From JBLNDG01 sp050261415 (lineage in GTDB: Bacteria > Bacillota > Clostridia > Lutisporales > Lutisporaceae), in assembly GCA_050261415.1 (NCBI GenBank), contig JBLNDG010000129.1, positions 1-24,535 on the forward strand: a stretch of 24,535 bases of DNA, written 5' to 3'. Below are positions 16,039-24,333 of the stretch, piece after piece. The translations under genes and the position numbers were made by a program. How positions within the stretch are numbered: position 1 is the first letter of the stretch; every line of letters begins with the position of its first letter. A model generated the notes under the pieces. It did not search any database, was not told where the DNA came from, and worked only from the letters and a program-made list of their open reading frames with translations.

Positions 16039-16065
16039 CTGCATAGTATTATGCAGTCAGCCTTT
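16030..16065. terminator. Bidirectional terminator between DedA-PAP2 and the CotF-like gene
   Basis: A perfect 16-bp stem (16030-16045 with 16050-16065) closes a GTAT loop. On the minus strand it is followed by TATAG and a run of T, a good terminator for the CotF-like gene. On the plus strand the T content is weaker. The DedA-PAP2 stop codon (16036-16038) lies inside the stem. Confidence 0.85.
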
Positions 16066-16081
16066 ATATGTTCATTCATGT

Positions 16082-16564
16082 TTACTGAATATTGTACATT
16101 CCCTTGCTTTCCATGTATTTATATACGCTTTCACCATGCTGCTGTTCTTCTCTCTGGATATGGTTCAGAGTCTGTCTGATGTTTGGATCTCTAAATTCAA
16201 ATATTGCCGTGTCATACGCCCCGGATACATATTTTTCAGTCATCAACATATCGTTGCATAAGTCAGCATCATTTTTGCTGCCTGCTGTACTCTGACCCGG
16301 CTGAGGATTTTGCGGGGTCTGTGCTTGGTTATTATTCTGGTTTTGCTGATTCTGCTGCTGGTTTACATCCGGCACCTGACCGCTTAACATCTGATTGATA
16401 GTATTCAAGTGGTTATACTCCTGCTGCTCATTTACTTTGAAAATCTGCTTCAACTGTGTGTCCTGTGCCTGGTTTGCATAGTCATTATACTTTTTTATGC
16501 AGACTTCTTCATGCTTCTTCTGATCCTCCAGAAGCATCCTTTCCTTTTGACTCAGGTTACCCAT
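16082..16564 (-). CDS. CotF-family spore coat-like protein
   Basis: This 160-residue protein has two helical halves that resemble the CotF/ferritin-like fold (KERMLLEDQKKHEEVCIKKY at the start; DLCNDMLMTEKYVSGAYDTA later). They are joined by a Gln/Asn/Pro-rich low-complexity linker at about residues 68-100. CotF-type proteins occur in the spore coat of Bacilli and Clostridia. GGAGGTGAT 3 bases before the ATG at 16564 decides the start, although the frame stays open to 16603. It appears to be a single-gene unit that ends in the terminator at 16030-16065. I see no certain sporulation-sigma promoter. Confidence 0.75.
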   Translation of the reverse strand: MGNLSQKERMLLEDQKKHEEVCIKKYNDYANQAQDTQLKQIFKVNEQQEYNHLNTINQMLSGQVPDVNQQQNQQNQNNNQAQTPQNPQPGQSTAGSKNDADLCNDMLMTEKYVSGAYDTAIFEFRDPNIRQTLNHIQREEQQHGESVYKYMESKGMYNIQ

Positions 16565-16642
16565 AATATCACCTCCGGTTTTAGTATTGGATAAATTGCT
16601 CAAATTATTCCCGTAAGCGATATTCCAGATAAATTCGCCATT

Positions 16643-17275
16643 TTATGCTTCATGCAAAACCCTAATACTGGCTCTGATTATATTTGCTTCATTTTCCCTA
16701 TTACTTAACAACTTTAATTCCATACCCGTATTAAAATTTTGCATTTCTATTAACAGTAAATCTCCTTCTTCCAAAGCATAGTCACCATTTATACCAGCCT
16801 CGATATCAGCGCCGCCTTTGACACAGTATACCGCTTCAAAACTCCTTGAATACTTTACAGAGGAAACAGGATTAATAACTTCTTCCACCCCTGACCTGTC
16901 AACTTCAATAGCTTTGATTTCTCCTTCACAGCCTTCCGCAAGCATCAGATTGAAATCCTTTGCTTTCCCTTTGCTTAGGGTTGTCCAGCTTCCACTGAAG
17001 CTGTCCTGTTCAAAAGGCTTCAATGATGCCCGGTGATGGTTTTCATGCTCAAGCAGCATTTCGCCGTCAATTATCATAATAAGCCTCCAAATTCCCGGCA
17101 GACTGGTAAAGGTTGATTCCTCCACATCAACTCTTGCAGAACTCAACCTCCATTTAAAATTGCGGGTTTTGTAGTCAGCACCTTCAGGGTAGATAGCCAG
17201 CTCCGTTGTCGTCCCCCCTGACCACTCGCTCACCTTTTGCGCATCCCTTTTAACAATCCGGATTGGACAGTTCAT
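16643..17275 (-). CDS. HutD-family cupin protein
   Basis: This 210-residue protein matches the HutD/DUF886 family, a bicupin fold with the signature WSGGTTTELAIYP near the N-terminus and RLSSARVD further on. In proteobacteria HutD is linked to histidine utilisation and thought to bind formylglutamate, limiting pathway flux. No hut genes are in this window, so its role here is open. The frame opens with GTG at 17287, but AAGGTG lies about 9 bases ahead of the ATG at 17275, which is taken as the start. A good sigma-A promoter precedes it at 17314-17342. It appears monocistronic. Confidence 0.8.
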   Translation of the reverse strand: MNCPIRIVKRDAQKVSEWSGGTTTELAIYPEGADYKTRNFKWRLSSARVDVEESTFTSLPGIWRLIMIIDGEMLLEHENHHRASLKPFEQDSFSGSWTTLSKGKAKDFNLMLAEGCEGEIKAIEVDRSGVEEVINPVSSVKYSRSFEAVYCVKGGADIEAGINGDYALEEGDLLLIEMQNFNTGMELKLLSNRENEANIIRASIRVLHEA

Positions 17276-17313
17276 ATTTATCAACACCTTTTTTATTATT
17301 TACATGCATTATT

Positions 17314-17342
17314 AATATAGCACTAAAACCCACTATAGCCAA
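17314..17342 (-). promoter_or_regulatory. Promoter of the HutD-family gene
   Basis: On the minus strand TTGGCT (17342-17337) and TATATT (17319-17314) are separated by 17 bases. It lies about 40 bases ahead of the start codon at 17275 and just downstream of the ferritin-like gene's terminator. Confidence 0.5.
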
Positions 17343-17354
17343 GCAGACAGCCAA

Positions 17355-17388
17355 AAAATATAAGACCCGGGGGAATTTTCCCGGGCTT
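17355..17388 (-). terminator. Terminator of the ferritin-like gene
   Basis: AAGCCCGGG on the minus strand (17388-17380) pairs with CCCGGGTCTT (17371-17362) with one bulge across an A/T loop. A TATATTTTTT tract follows at 17361-17353. It lies 48 bases after the stop codon of the ferritin-like gene. Confidence 0.8.
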
Positions 17389-17436
17389 ATTGCTGACAAT
17401 AATTATTGGAATGCAACGTTGCTTTCAGGTACCGTC

Positions 17437-17859
17437 TTATAGATACTTCCTTATATATAACCGGTTTAAATTGGCAGCATGTTCGTTCTCATCAGTCAAA
17501 GCTTCAAAAAAAATATCCCTCACCATTGGATTCTTGGTGGACAAATAAATATCTCTATAAAACTCATATGCCTCCAATTCGTCCAATATAGCCTGATCCA
17601 CGCCCTCCAGATAATTATCGAACTCAGACTTGCTAACTTTTGGAGTTTCCGGCTCGTTTCCCGTTATAATTTCATATAGCATCCTGAATTTAGAAAAATG
17701 CTTGCCTTCATCTTCGAAAAAACGCTCAATTATATCGGCTTCCCTATCATCAGGTGCAAGGCTCATCAACCTTTGATAATGTTTTCTTGCCCCCGCTTCC
17801 CCCTTCATGGCTTGCAGGAGCTGCTCCGGGGTAACGCCAAATGACATGCAGCTGTACAA
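17437..17859 (-). CDS. Ferritin-like (rubrerythrin-related) protein
   Basis: This 140-residue all-helical protein has ferritin-like carboxylate/His motifs: an early Glu in KGEAGARKHY, ExxH in EDEGKHFSKF, Glu in DELEAYEFYRDIY, and a final ExxH in TDENEHAANLN. This pattern could bind a di-iron centre. There is no rubredoxin domain, so it is not a classical rubrerythrin. Related short proteins in Firmicutes are linked to spore coats or oxidative protection. The start is TTG at 17859, preceded by AGGAAGTGAT. An ATG four codons later lacks a well-placed binding site. The start codon is only about 14 bases after the U tract of the upstream hairpin terminator. Confidence 0.75.
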   Translation of the reverse strand: MYSCMSFGVTPEQLLQAMKGEAGARKHYQRLMSLAPDDREADIIERFFEDEGKHFSKFRMLYEIITGNEPETPKVSKSEFDNYLEGVDQAILDELEAYEFYRDIYLSTKNPMVRDIFFEALTDENEHAANLNRLYIRKYL

Positions 17860-17872
17860 TATATCACTTCCT

Positions 17873-17909
17873 TAAAAAAAATGCCATACACTTCAGTTTA
17901 TGCATGGCA
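17873..17909 (-). terminator. Terminator after the giant exported protein
   Basis: On the minus strand TGCCATGCAT (17909-17900) pairs with GTGTATGGCA (17891-17882) with two wobble pairs across an 8-base loop, followed by eight T. It is 61 bases past the stop of the giant gene and ends about 14 bases before the ferritin-like gene's start. It could therefore also act as an attenuator for that gene. Confidence 0.75.
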
Positions 17910-17970
17910 CTCTTAAGAGGTTACAAAATATCCTGGCATACCAACGGCTATACCACCTTGATACCTTATT

Positions 17971-20900
17971 TTACTGCCCATCTGCCGGTTCATACTTTAC
18001 TTCAACGGAATAGTCTATTGAAGAACCATCCGGAGCTTTAACGGTGTATATAACGGCATCCCTGAAATCATTTGCCGTTATTCCGCTTGTCTGCTCAACT
18101 CCGGCAACGTATACAGCTTTGCCTATATACGAAAATGATGCGGCCAATGTACTGACATCAGTTCCCACAGACACTATAACAGTAATTGTATGAGTTTTTT
18201 CGTCTATTTTTCCGTTCACAGGCGGTTTAAAACCTTTAAAAGCAAACTCCGTTATATATTTTTCGCTTTCCAAGGCTTTCTCCACTTTTACCGCATACTC
18301 TCTGACCGTACCATCCTGTGCTATTACCTTATAGGTAACTACTTTTTCCGAATAATTGTTTATCGTAACTCCGCTTATCTGTAAATCCTCTCCTATCTTG
18401 ACAGATGCATTATCCGATACGCTGAACACTGCGGCGAGCTTTTCAATGTCGGTGCCATACGGCACCTTGACATATATACTTTTCCCGGCTTCATCAATAA
18501 TTCCTGCAGCCTTGGGCACCAGGAAACCGAACTCCTTCATCACCGCTTCACTATTAGGAGTTTCATTTACGGTTACTTCATAAGTTCTTTCTGTCTTGTC
18601 CTGTGCAACAACAGTATATAACACCTGTTTTGTAAAGTTGTTTGCAGTTTTCCCGCTTTCCTGGTCAGAACCCCCAACCTTCACGGTTGCTTCCGGCGAA
18701 CAGGAAAATGCTGCTACAAGACTGGTCCTGTCAGTTCCGAAAGGTACGGTAAGGCTTATTTTATTCTGTTCTTCAAATATTTCACCTTTAATTCGTGGAT
18801 TTATGTTTATAATAGAAAAGCTTGTTATTGATTTCTCCGTATTTGGTTCAATATTTACAGTTACGGTGTACTCTCTGGTGGAACCATTCTGTGCAACAAC
18901 GGTGTATAAAGCAGGCTTTGTAAAATCATTAAATTCACCCGATGCCGGAATTACTTTGGCATGCTCCGAGATTTCAATATTGGGAACCAGCTTGCTTATG
19001 TCCATTCCAAAGGGCACATTAAGGTTTATTGTGCGCTTGTCTTCATCAATACTTCCATTTATTGCTGTCTTTCCCTGTAAAACAAATTCTTTAATCACAT
19101 TTTCAGGACTTGGCCTTACTTGTACACTAACGTTGTAAATGTCTGAAGAGCCATCCTCGGCTGTAACCAAATATTCCACAGTTTTGCTGAAATCCCGTGC
19201 TACTCCTGATTTTGGTGATACTGTGGCTTTGGGAGAAACTTCTATGGCAGGCACCAGGCTGCTTATATCCGTTTTGTAGGGCACTTCGGCAGTTATGGTA
19301 TTTTTAGTGTTATCAATTTCTATGTCTACATCGTCCACTTTATCAAAATTGAAATGAATAAAGTCTTTTGAGGAGGATGCCAGTGGCATCCCCCCAACCC
19401 TTATTCTAGTTCCGTATATGATTGCTCCGTCTGACTCGCGGACAACATATATATACAAAACATCACCGTTTCTTACTATTTCTGAAGAGTCTATTGAAAA
19501 GTGATTTCTCTCTTTATCGACATCAATGTTTGTATCGTCTTCCTTTTGAGCTTCTATCCGATGGTTATCAATATCCATGCCGTCATAAGTAATCTCAAGC
19601 TCCGGAATGCTGAGCTCAATATCCGCATTTTGCACCACTCCGTAGAAACGGTATTCCAAGCCGTCTGCAGTAACAATATATCTGACATCTCTCAATAATG
19701 GTTTGTTTACAGTCACTTTGAATGTGTTATCATTTACGCGGTTTGTTGATTCAATAAGATTCCCGCCGATCACATCGCCGTCCGAGTCAAGCTCATAAAC
19801 CGAAGCGACCTTGTACATCTTACTGCTCTTACTGATTTTAAAGGTATCGGAGCTGATGATTTCAACACCTTGAATATAATCCTTGGTCACAATGTCCGAG
19901 CCTTCAAAATCAAGCTCCACATCGTCAACATCCATTTTGTTTCCGGCTATATCTGCTGCTGAGGATATGGGCTTCAGGGTATATACGAACTCCGAACTCA
20001 TTTCATCATTTGTTATTATATTTACCCTTGTCTTATCCTTGGAATCGACCTCCGTCAGGGAGATAGAAATAGTTCTTTGATGGTCATCTTCATCCCAATA
20101 GGTTATCCGGTAGCTTCCGGGAAGCTGCATAGCTTCATTGAACACTACCTGAACCTTATTCCGGCTTACTGCTTCTACATACTCAATATAAGGATCCTCC
20201 TCATCCTCCATATAGGACTCCAGAATTGTGGCACCGGAATGGTTCACTTCATCATCATTCTCATCCCATGCATGGGCTCCGGCATAGTCAGCCACCATAG
20301 CGGTAAAGTCGAACCTGTATTCCTTACCTGCAGGGATATCCTTGGATGCAGTATAATCGACGGTGCTGTATGCTTCATTCGTTTCATCATTACTCGGATT
20401 CAGATCAGCAGTCCAGCTTATACTTACTCCGCTCGGATTTTTTATACCCGAAACTCCGCCATATATCAGGACAGGTTCAGTAAACACAACCCTGAAGCTT
20501 CTTACGTCCTTCTGCTCCCAATTTTCAACCTCAGGCGGGTCATTTTCCATATCAGTCCCATAAAAATCCAGACCACTCTCGAATTCATAAGCATTATTAC
20601 GTGTATCCCGCACACCGATTAGGCTCGTTACCTCATATTCTTTATCATCCATTGGTTCTGACGGTTTAAGTACAACTACAGTACCATCCTCCAGCACATT
20701 TCCCACCTGCTTGAAGGTAAGCCCGGATGCCTTAAGCACGGCTGCCTCAGCATATACTTCCTCTTCAAAATGAACCCATATTTCATTCTCATTTACAGCT
20801 TCTATAAAAGCTACCTCCGGCGGATCGGTATCATTAGTGCTCCCATTGTATAGCACGCTTACACTTATGTTGGACATTGCATTTCCTGACAGGTCCCTGA

Positions 20901-22995
20901 TATTATTCAGCAGGATGGTGTGATTCTTATCATTTGACAATGAGCTTACTGTAAGCACAACTGTTTTTTCATCAGTACCCAGCTCCGCCTTTGTGACCAG
21001 TGCCAAACCGTCTATCCTGTAGTTGATTATATTTTCAGCGCTATCCTTATCCAGCCTGTCGTCAAAGTTCAGCTCAATGGTTTTACTGCTGATACATTCC
21101 ACTGAAGTGATGTAAGGAGGAGTATTATCTTTTTTCACACCTCTGAAAGTATACTTTTTATAACCGGCGCTGCTTGAAGGTTCCATCTCATTTTCAAACT
21201 CATCCCTTATGCCTTTTATTACCAGTGTATAGCTTTCGGACTTTTCCATCTCCGATGTGGTTATCAGCACCGTCTTGCCGGCTGTCGAATAAAGGTCCGA
21301 GGGATCCTTGATTTTGATAGACCTGATGTCGAGGTCTTCATCAATCTCATAGTTGTCAATATCACATGCGGATTCTATATCCAAGGCATTTGAATCTGAA
21401 AACACTATTTCAACAACATTGCTTGTGATTGCCTTAGGGCTGCTTTTTACTACCGGCGCAGACCTATCCGCTGATTTACCCCTGAATTCCTTTCTGATTT
21501 CCTTGGTTATCCTGTTTGCCAGTACTGAATTATCGGTAATACCCTCTATCTTTAAGACATACTGTTTGCCGGCCTCCTGGGTTTCAGTGCTTAGTTCCAC
21601 GGAATCCCACATGCCGTCATTGTCCCTGTCTTTAGCTTCCGCTGATATGATATCAATATTTCCCCCGCCAGAAGTTATCTCATAATTGTCTATAGCTTCA
21701 GCGGAAGCTTTATTTAAGCCGTTGCTGTCGGAAAACTCCAAGAGAAGCCTGCTGTTATTCAATACAGTAAGCTTATTCAATTTAGGAGCAGCAGTGTCAG
21801 ACCTTCCGGTAAACCGTTTTGTTATCAACTTGGTTATTACCCCGTCGCCGTTTTTTATGTTGTGAATTTTAATCTCATAGGAGTGGCCCGGCTGAATACC
21901 GCTGGTTGATACTCTGACCTTGGTATTTGTACTATCCAGTCTTGCCGATTTTACCGTTACTCCTTCAATGGTATAGGTGATGCTGTCCTGGGCCGTATAG
22001 TTGTCAAGAATCCTGTCAAAGGTCAGTTCCACCAGTTCCGTATCCTTGCATTCTGCACTAACAAGCTTCGGGGCATTGCTGTCCTTTTTCAAGCCCTTGA
22101 AGCTATAGCTTTCATCATCAATACTCAGTGTATAAGTTGAACTTTCGTTCATAGCAGATGTCTCAATGATTACCGCACTTTCATTTTTTATACTCACTGC
22201 TTTTATATCCAGTTTGCCGATTGAGTATATATCCTCTTGTGCAGCCTGCGAATCCTCCACTTCTTCTTCAAACACCACTTCCACTTTGGTGTTCGATATT
22301 GCCCTTACACTTTTTACTTTTAATTCTACGCTTTCCATGTATAAGCCTGAGGAAACCGCATCATCCCTGTCTATTTTCCCGCTGTCTACCAGGAACTGTA
22401 TCAGCTTTTTACCCGAAGTCTTCATAGGCAGCTTTAATGCTTCAACAGTTGCTACTGCCAGACTGTTCACCGTAAAGGTTTTTTCAGCAGCTACTTTCTT
22501 TAAGCCTTTCCCTGCAGCAAATTCAAGTGTTTCCTCCCATGAGAAGTCACCGCTTCCATCGATTTTCTGCTTGTATCCCAACGTTTCCAGAAGCACTTTG
22601 TAATAAGCTCTTGAATCTATAAGGTTCAGAGGTTGAAAATTGACTCCATCTCCTATCCATCCCAGTTCCGGGTGCTCCCTCAAATAGCACAGAACATTCC
22701 TGCCCTGCTTCCAGGCTATTATACTTGAATCGTTGAAATTCCGTGTCCCCGAGTACGACAAGGCGTCTTCCTCCAAGCCCTTCAACCTCAGAAACATTAT
22801 TGCCGCCTGAAGCCTGTTGGGCCTTGTCTGCAGATAAGCTTCATCCACAACTCCTGTTTCACCCTTCAGCATCCCCAGATCCCTGCATATTTTCCCTTCG
22901 CTGCTTATACTATTGCTACCGAACACCTGCACCGGCAGTATCGAAGTACATACCAGCAAAATTGCAGTAAAGACCAAGAACAATCTTCTTAACAT
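17971..22995 (-). CDS. Giant exported repeat protein with S-layer-like N-terminus, Ig-like repeats and five C-terminal repeats
   Basis: This 1674-residue protein is probably on the cell surface or secreted. Residues 1-27 are a Sec signal peptide (basic start, long hydrophobic core, VFGSN end). Residues about 30-215 resemble degenerate SLH modules (NRLQAAIMFLRL, FNDSS, DSRAYYKVLLETLGY). Then come eight clear Ig-like repeats of the SbsA type, each starting near a (A/P)P-x-(V/I) strand and an x-(V/L)-x-(V/L)-x-F-(E/D/S) strand, plus a degenerate ninth. From about residue 1200 to the end are five repeats of 88-96 residues. Each has a V-P-(F/Y)-G-T/M-D-I-x-x-L core and ends with YTV-A-(Q/P)-DGS-x-x-Y-x-V-x-V. 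No catalytic motif or LPXTG anchor is visible. ATG at 22995 has GGAGG 8 bases upstream. Adhesion or a structural role is inferred. Confidence 0.85.
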   Translation of the reverse strand: MLRRLFLVFTAILLVCTSILPVQVFGSNSISSEGKICRDLGMLKGETGVVDEAYLQTRPNRLQAAIMFLRLKGLEEDALSYSGTRNFNDSSIIAWKQGRNVLCYLREHPELGWIGDGVNFQPLNLIDSRAYYKVLLETLGYKQKIDGSGDFSWEETLEFAAGKGLKKVAAEKTFTVNSLAVATVEALKLPMKTSGKKLIQFLVDSGKIDRDDAVSSGLYMESVELKVKSVRAISNTKVEVVFEEEVEDSQAAQEDIYSIGKLDIKAVSIKNESAVIIETSAMNESSTYTLSIDDESYSFKGLKKDSNAPKLVSAECKDTELVELTFDRILDNYTAQDSITYTIEGVTVKSARLDSTNTKVRVSTSGIQPGHSYEIKIHNIKNGDGVITKLITKRFTGRSDTAAPKLNKLTVLNNSRLLLEFSDSNGLNKASAEAIDNYEITSGGGNIDIISAEAKDRDNDGMWDSVELSTETQEAGKQYVLKIEGITDNSVLANRITKEIRKEFRGKSADRSAPVVKSSPKAITSNVVEIVFSDSNALDIESACDIDNYEIDEDLDIRSIKIKDPSDLYSTAGKTVLITTSEMEKSESYTLVIKGIRDEFENEMEPSSSAGYKKYTFRGVKKDNTPPYITSVECISSKTIELNFDDRLDKDSAENIINYRIDGLALVTKAELGTDEKTVVLTVSSLSNDKNHTILLNNIRDLSGNAMSNISVSVLYNGSTNDTDPPEVAFIEAVNENEIWVHFEEEVYAEAAVLKASGLTFKQVGNVLEDGTVVVLKPSEPMDDKEYEVTSLIGVRDTRNNAYEFESGLDFYGTDMENDPPEVENWEQKDVRSFRVVFTEPVLIYGGVSGIKNPSGVSISWTADLNPSNDETNEAYSTVDYTASKDIPAGKEYRFDFTAMVADYAGAHAWDENDDEVNHSGATILESYMEDEEDPYIEYVEAVSRNKVQVVFNEAMQLPGSYRITYWDEDDHQRTISISLTEVDSKDKTRVNIITNDEMSSEFVYTLKPISSAADIAGNKMDVDDVELDFEGSDIVTKDYIQGVEIISSDTFKISKSSKMYKVASVYELDSDGDVIGGNLIESTNRVNDNTFKVTVNKPLLRDVRYIVTADGLEYRFYGVVQNADIELSIPELEITYDGMDIDNHRIEAQKEDDTNIDVDKERNHFSIDSSEIVRNGDVLYIYVVRESDGAIIYGTRIRVGGMPLASSSKDFIHFNFDKVDDVDIEIDNTKNTITAEVPYKTDISSLVPAIEVSPKATVSPKSGVARDFSKTVEYLVTAEDGSSDIYNVSVQVRPSPENVIKEFVLQGKTAINGSIDEDKRTINLNVPFGMDISKLVPNIEISEHAKVIPASGEFNDFTKPALYTVVAQNGSTREYTVTVNIEPNTEKSITSFSIININPRIKGEIFEEQNKISLTVPFGTDRTSLVAAFSCSPEATVKVGGSDQESGKTANNFTKQVLYTVVAQDKTERTYEVTVNETPNSEAVMKEFGFLVPKAAGIIDEAGKSIYVKVPYGTDIEKLAAVFSVSDNASVKIGEDLQISGVTINNYSEKVVTYKVIAQDGTVREYAVKVEKALESEKYITEFAFKGFKPPVNGKIDEKTHTITVIVSVGTDVSTLAASFSYIGKAVYVAGVEQTSGITANDFRDAVIYTVKAPDGSSIDYSVEVKYEPADGQ

Positions 22996-23021
22996 TAGTC
23001 AACCCTCCCTGAATTGTATTG

Positions 23022-23050
23022 CTAATATTAGATATGACCGGCATTGCCAA
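23022..23050 (-). promoter_or_regulatory. Candidate promoter of the giant exported protein gene
   Basis: On the minus strand TTGGCA (23050-23045) and TATTAG (23027-23022) are spaced by 17 bases. The -10 box matches consensus at four of six bases. The leader would be about 20 bases and include the ribosome binding site. Confidence 0.4.
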
Positions 23051-23204
23051 AACTACACTGTTTATGCGTTTTGTAATATACTCTTAATGGTTTTGTAACA
23101 ATGCAATAAATTGTTTTTAGAGGATTTATAATGTATTTTTCAGGTTATACTAAATCTGTATAAATTGAGGAAATGCTTAGTATTCTATAATGGAGGTGTA
23201 TGTA

Positions 23205-23534
23205 ATGCGTTTGATAGCCAGGTTTCCTGATGAAAGGCAGATTGGTGAACTGGTAGATTCTTTGAGGAATGCCGGATTTGACCGTAAGGATATGATAATC
23301 AGTGACCTTGCAAAAGAGCAGAAATGGGACACTGTTGAAGAAGCAGCTGAAGAAATCTCATTTATAAAAACTGAAAGAAAGGGGTTGGGTGAAATTGAGA
23401 CCTTCGGTTCCGGAATAAAGGGGCTAGAGGGCGAAAGGGGTATTATAGTGGCGGTAAAAACCCCCAAACATGAAAGTGACATTGTAAGGTCCATAATGGA
23501 GCAGTCCGGTGCCGTTGAAATAGTACAAGACTAA
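23205..23534 (+). CDS. Hypothetical protein, 109 residues
   Basis: I do not recognise this family with confidence. The protein is soluble, with an alternating beta-alpha pattern (RLIARFPDERQIGELVDSL; RGIIVAVKTPKHESDIVRSI; AVEIVQD) that resembles two halves of a ferredoxin-like fold. It is rich in Glu and Lys, has no Cys, and has no signal peptide. The frame is open from 23190, but GGAGG 8 bases before the ATG at 23205 decides the start. It is transcribed alone between the giant gene (divergent) and the folT unit, which has its own promoter. A TATAAT lies at 23127-23132 without a good -35 box. Confidence 0.75.
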   Translation: MRLIARFPDERQIGELVDSLRNAGFDRKDMIISDLAKEQKWDTVEEAAEEISFIKTERKGLGEIETFGSGIKGLEGERGIIVAVKTPKHESDIVRSIMEQSGAVEIVQD

Positions 23535-23549
23535 ATTGCATGTATCCCC

Positions 23550-23578
23550 TTGAATTTACTTCAAGTATGCTGTAAAAT
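23550..23578 (+). promoter_or_regulatory. Promoter of the THF riboswitch-folT transcript
   Basis: TTGAAT (23550-23555) and TAAAAT (23573-23578) are spaced by exactly 17 bases. Transcription would start near 23585, about 18 bases ahead of the riboswitch aptamer. Confidence 0.6.
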
Positions 23579-23602
23579 TTCAATTATACCAGGAATATTT
23601 AA

Positions 23603-23705
23603 TGGCAGAGTAGGTAATTATGCGTCAAGTGCTGGTCGTACGGGAAGTTGACGCCAGACGAAGAGCCACCTGGGCTTGCGATATGATTGCCGCATTCCAC
23701 TGCCA
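23603..23705 (+). ncRNA. Tetrahydrofolate (THF) riboswitch aptamer
   Basis: The segment shows the THF-I riboswitch architecture. P1 is formed by TGGCAG (23603-23608) with CTGCCA (23700-23705), and GAGTAGGTAAT follows P1. The conserved CGTCAAGTG and CGGGAAGTTG segments come next, then a CGAAGAGCC arm with GGGCTTGCG, and finally ATGATTGCCGCATTCCACTGCC split across the closing strands. It directly precedes a folT-like gene, the usual target. Binding of reduced folates would lower FolT synthesis. Confidence 0.85.
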
Positions 23706-23760
23706 CTTAGGAGCCATCCCTCCTTAAGTGGTGCATTTGCCATTTAAGGAGAGGAGGTGA
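23703..23760 (+). promoter_or_regulatory. Expression platform of the THF riboswitch with competing hairpins
   Basis: CTCCTTAAGTGG (23720-23731) can pair upstream with CCACTTAGGAG (23703-23713, one bulge) or downstream with CCATTTAAGGAG (23740-23751, one wobble), but not both. The upstream hairpin shares bases with the 3' strand of aptamer stem P1. The CCTCC within it can also pair with the GGAGG ribosome binding site (23753-23757). There is no T run, so control is probably at translation start. Confidence 0.6.
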
Positions 23761-23764
23761 TTAT

Positions 23765-24280
23765 ATGAGTAGGACAAAAACCTTGGTATTCGTAAGCTTA
23801 CTCATTGCTATGGAAGTTATATTCACACGTTTTTTATCTTTTCAGACTCCTATAATAAGAATAGGCTTTGGTTTTATACCTATTGCCTTCTCGGGAATAA
23901 TGTTTGGGCCGCTTATTGGCGGCTTGACAGGAGCTCTGTCAGATATAATCGGTGTAACGCTATTCTCATCGGGAGCTTTTTTCCCCGGGTTTACGCTTAG
24001 TGCATTTCTTGGCGGAGTGATTTACGGTTTGTTTCTTCACAGGAAGCCGGTAACAATTCTTAATGTAGCTGTTAGTGTACTGCTTATTACCTTGTTTATT
24101 GATCTGGGTCTAAATACACTATGGTTGTCTATGATGACAGGAAAAGCTGTTACGGTGCTTTTGATACCGAGAGCTTATAAGAGCGCCATCATGCTGCCAA
24201 TCCAGGTAATTACCATTCAGGTTCTATGGAGATACTTAGGCAGCTACCTGAATAGTACGAATTACGCAAAACAGCATTAG
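23765..24280 (+). CDS. folT: Folate ECF transporter S component FolT
   Basis: This 171-residue membrane protein has about six hydrophobic segments and is the folate-binding S component of an energy-coupling-factor transporter. It works with shared EcfA/EcfT energising subunits encoded elsewhere. Typical S-component features are RIGFGFIPIAFSGIMFGP in the first third, then GGLTGALSDIIG and FFPGFTLSAFLGG, as in FolT-type proteins. The THF riboswitch immediately upstream supports folate as substrate. GGAGG 7 bases before the ATG at 23765 gives a clear start. A perfect hairpin terminator follows, so the unit is monocistronic. Confidence 0.9.
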   Translation: MSRTKTLVFVSLLIAMEVIFTRFLSFQTPIIRIGFGFIPIAFSGIMFGPLIGGLTGALSDIIGVTLFSSGAFFPGFTLSAFLGGVIYGLFLHRKPVTILNVAVSVLLITLFIDLGLNTLWLSMMTGKAVTVLLIPRAYKSAIMLPIQVITIQVLWRYLGSYLNSTNYAKQH

Positions 24281-24290
24281 GAACAGTTAT

Positions 24291-24320
24291 AAAAGCTTAT
24301 GGCAAACGCCATAAGCTTTT
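24291..24320. terminator. Bidirectional terminator between folT and the dehydratase gene
   Basis: A perfect 13-bp stem (24291-24303 with 24308-24320) closes an AAAC loop. Short T runs lie at both outer ends (plus strand CTTTTACTTT, minus strand CTTTTATAAC), so it can serve the two convergent genes. Confidence 0.8.
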
Positions 24321-24333
24321 ACTTTATAAACTA

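Noticed and set aside
20077..20622. Plus-strand 181-codon open frame antisense to the giant gene
   Set aside because: No ribosome binding site and no family features. The opposite strand encodes regular Ig-like repeats.
23177..23494. Minus-strand 105-codon open frame
   Set aside because: Antisense to the 109-residue gene, which has a strong ribosome binding site. The antisense frame is Ser/Pro/Ile-rich, as expected of a shadow frame.
23549..23565. Terminator after the 109-residue gene (CTTGAA / TTCAAG)
   Set aside because: Only 6 bp, with no T run, and it overlaps the better supported folT promoter.
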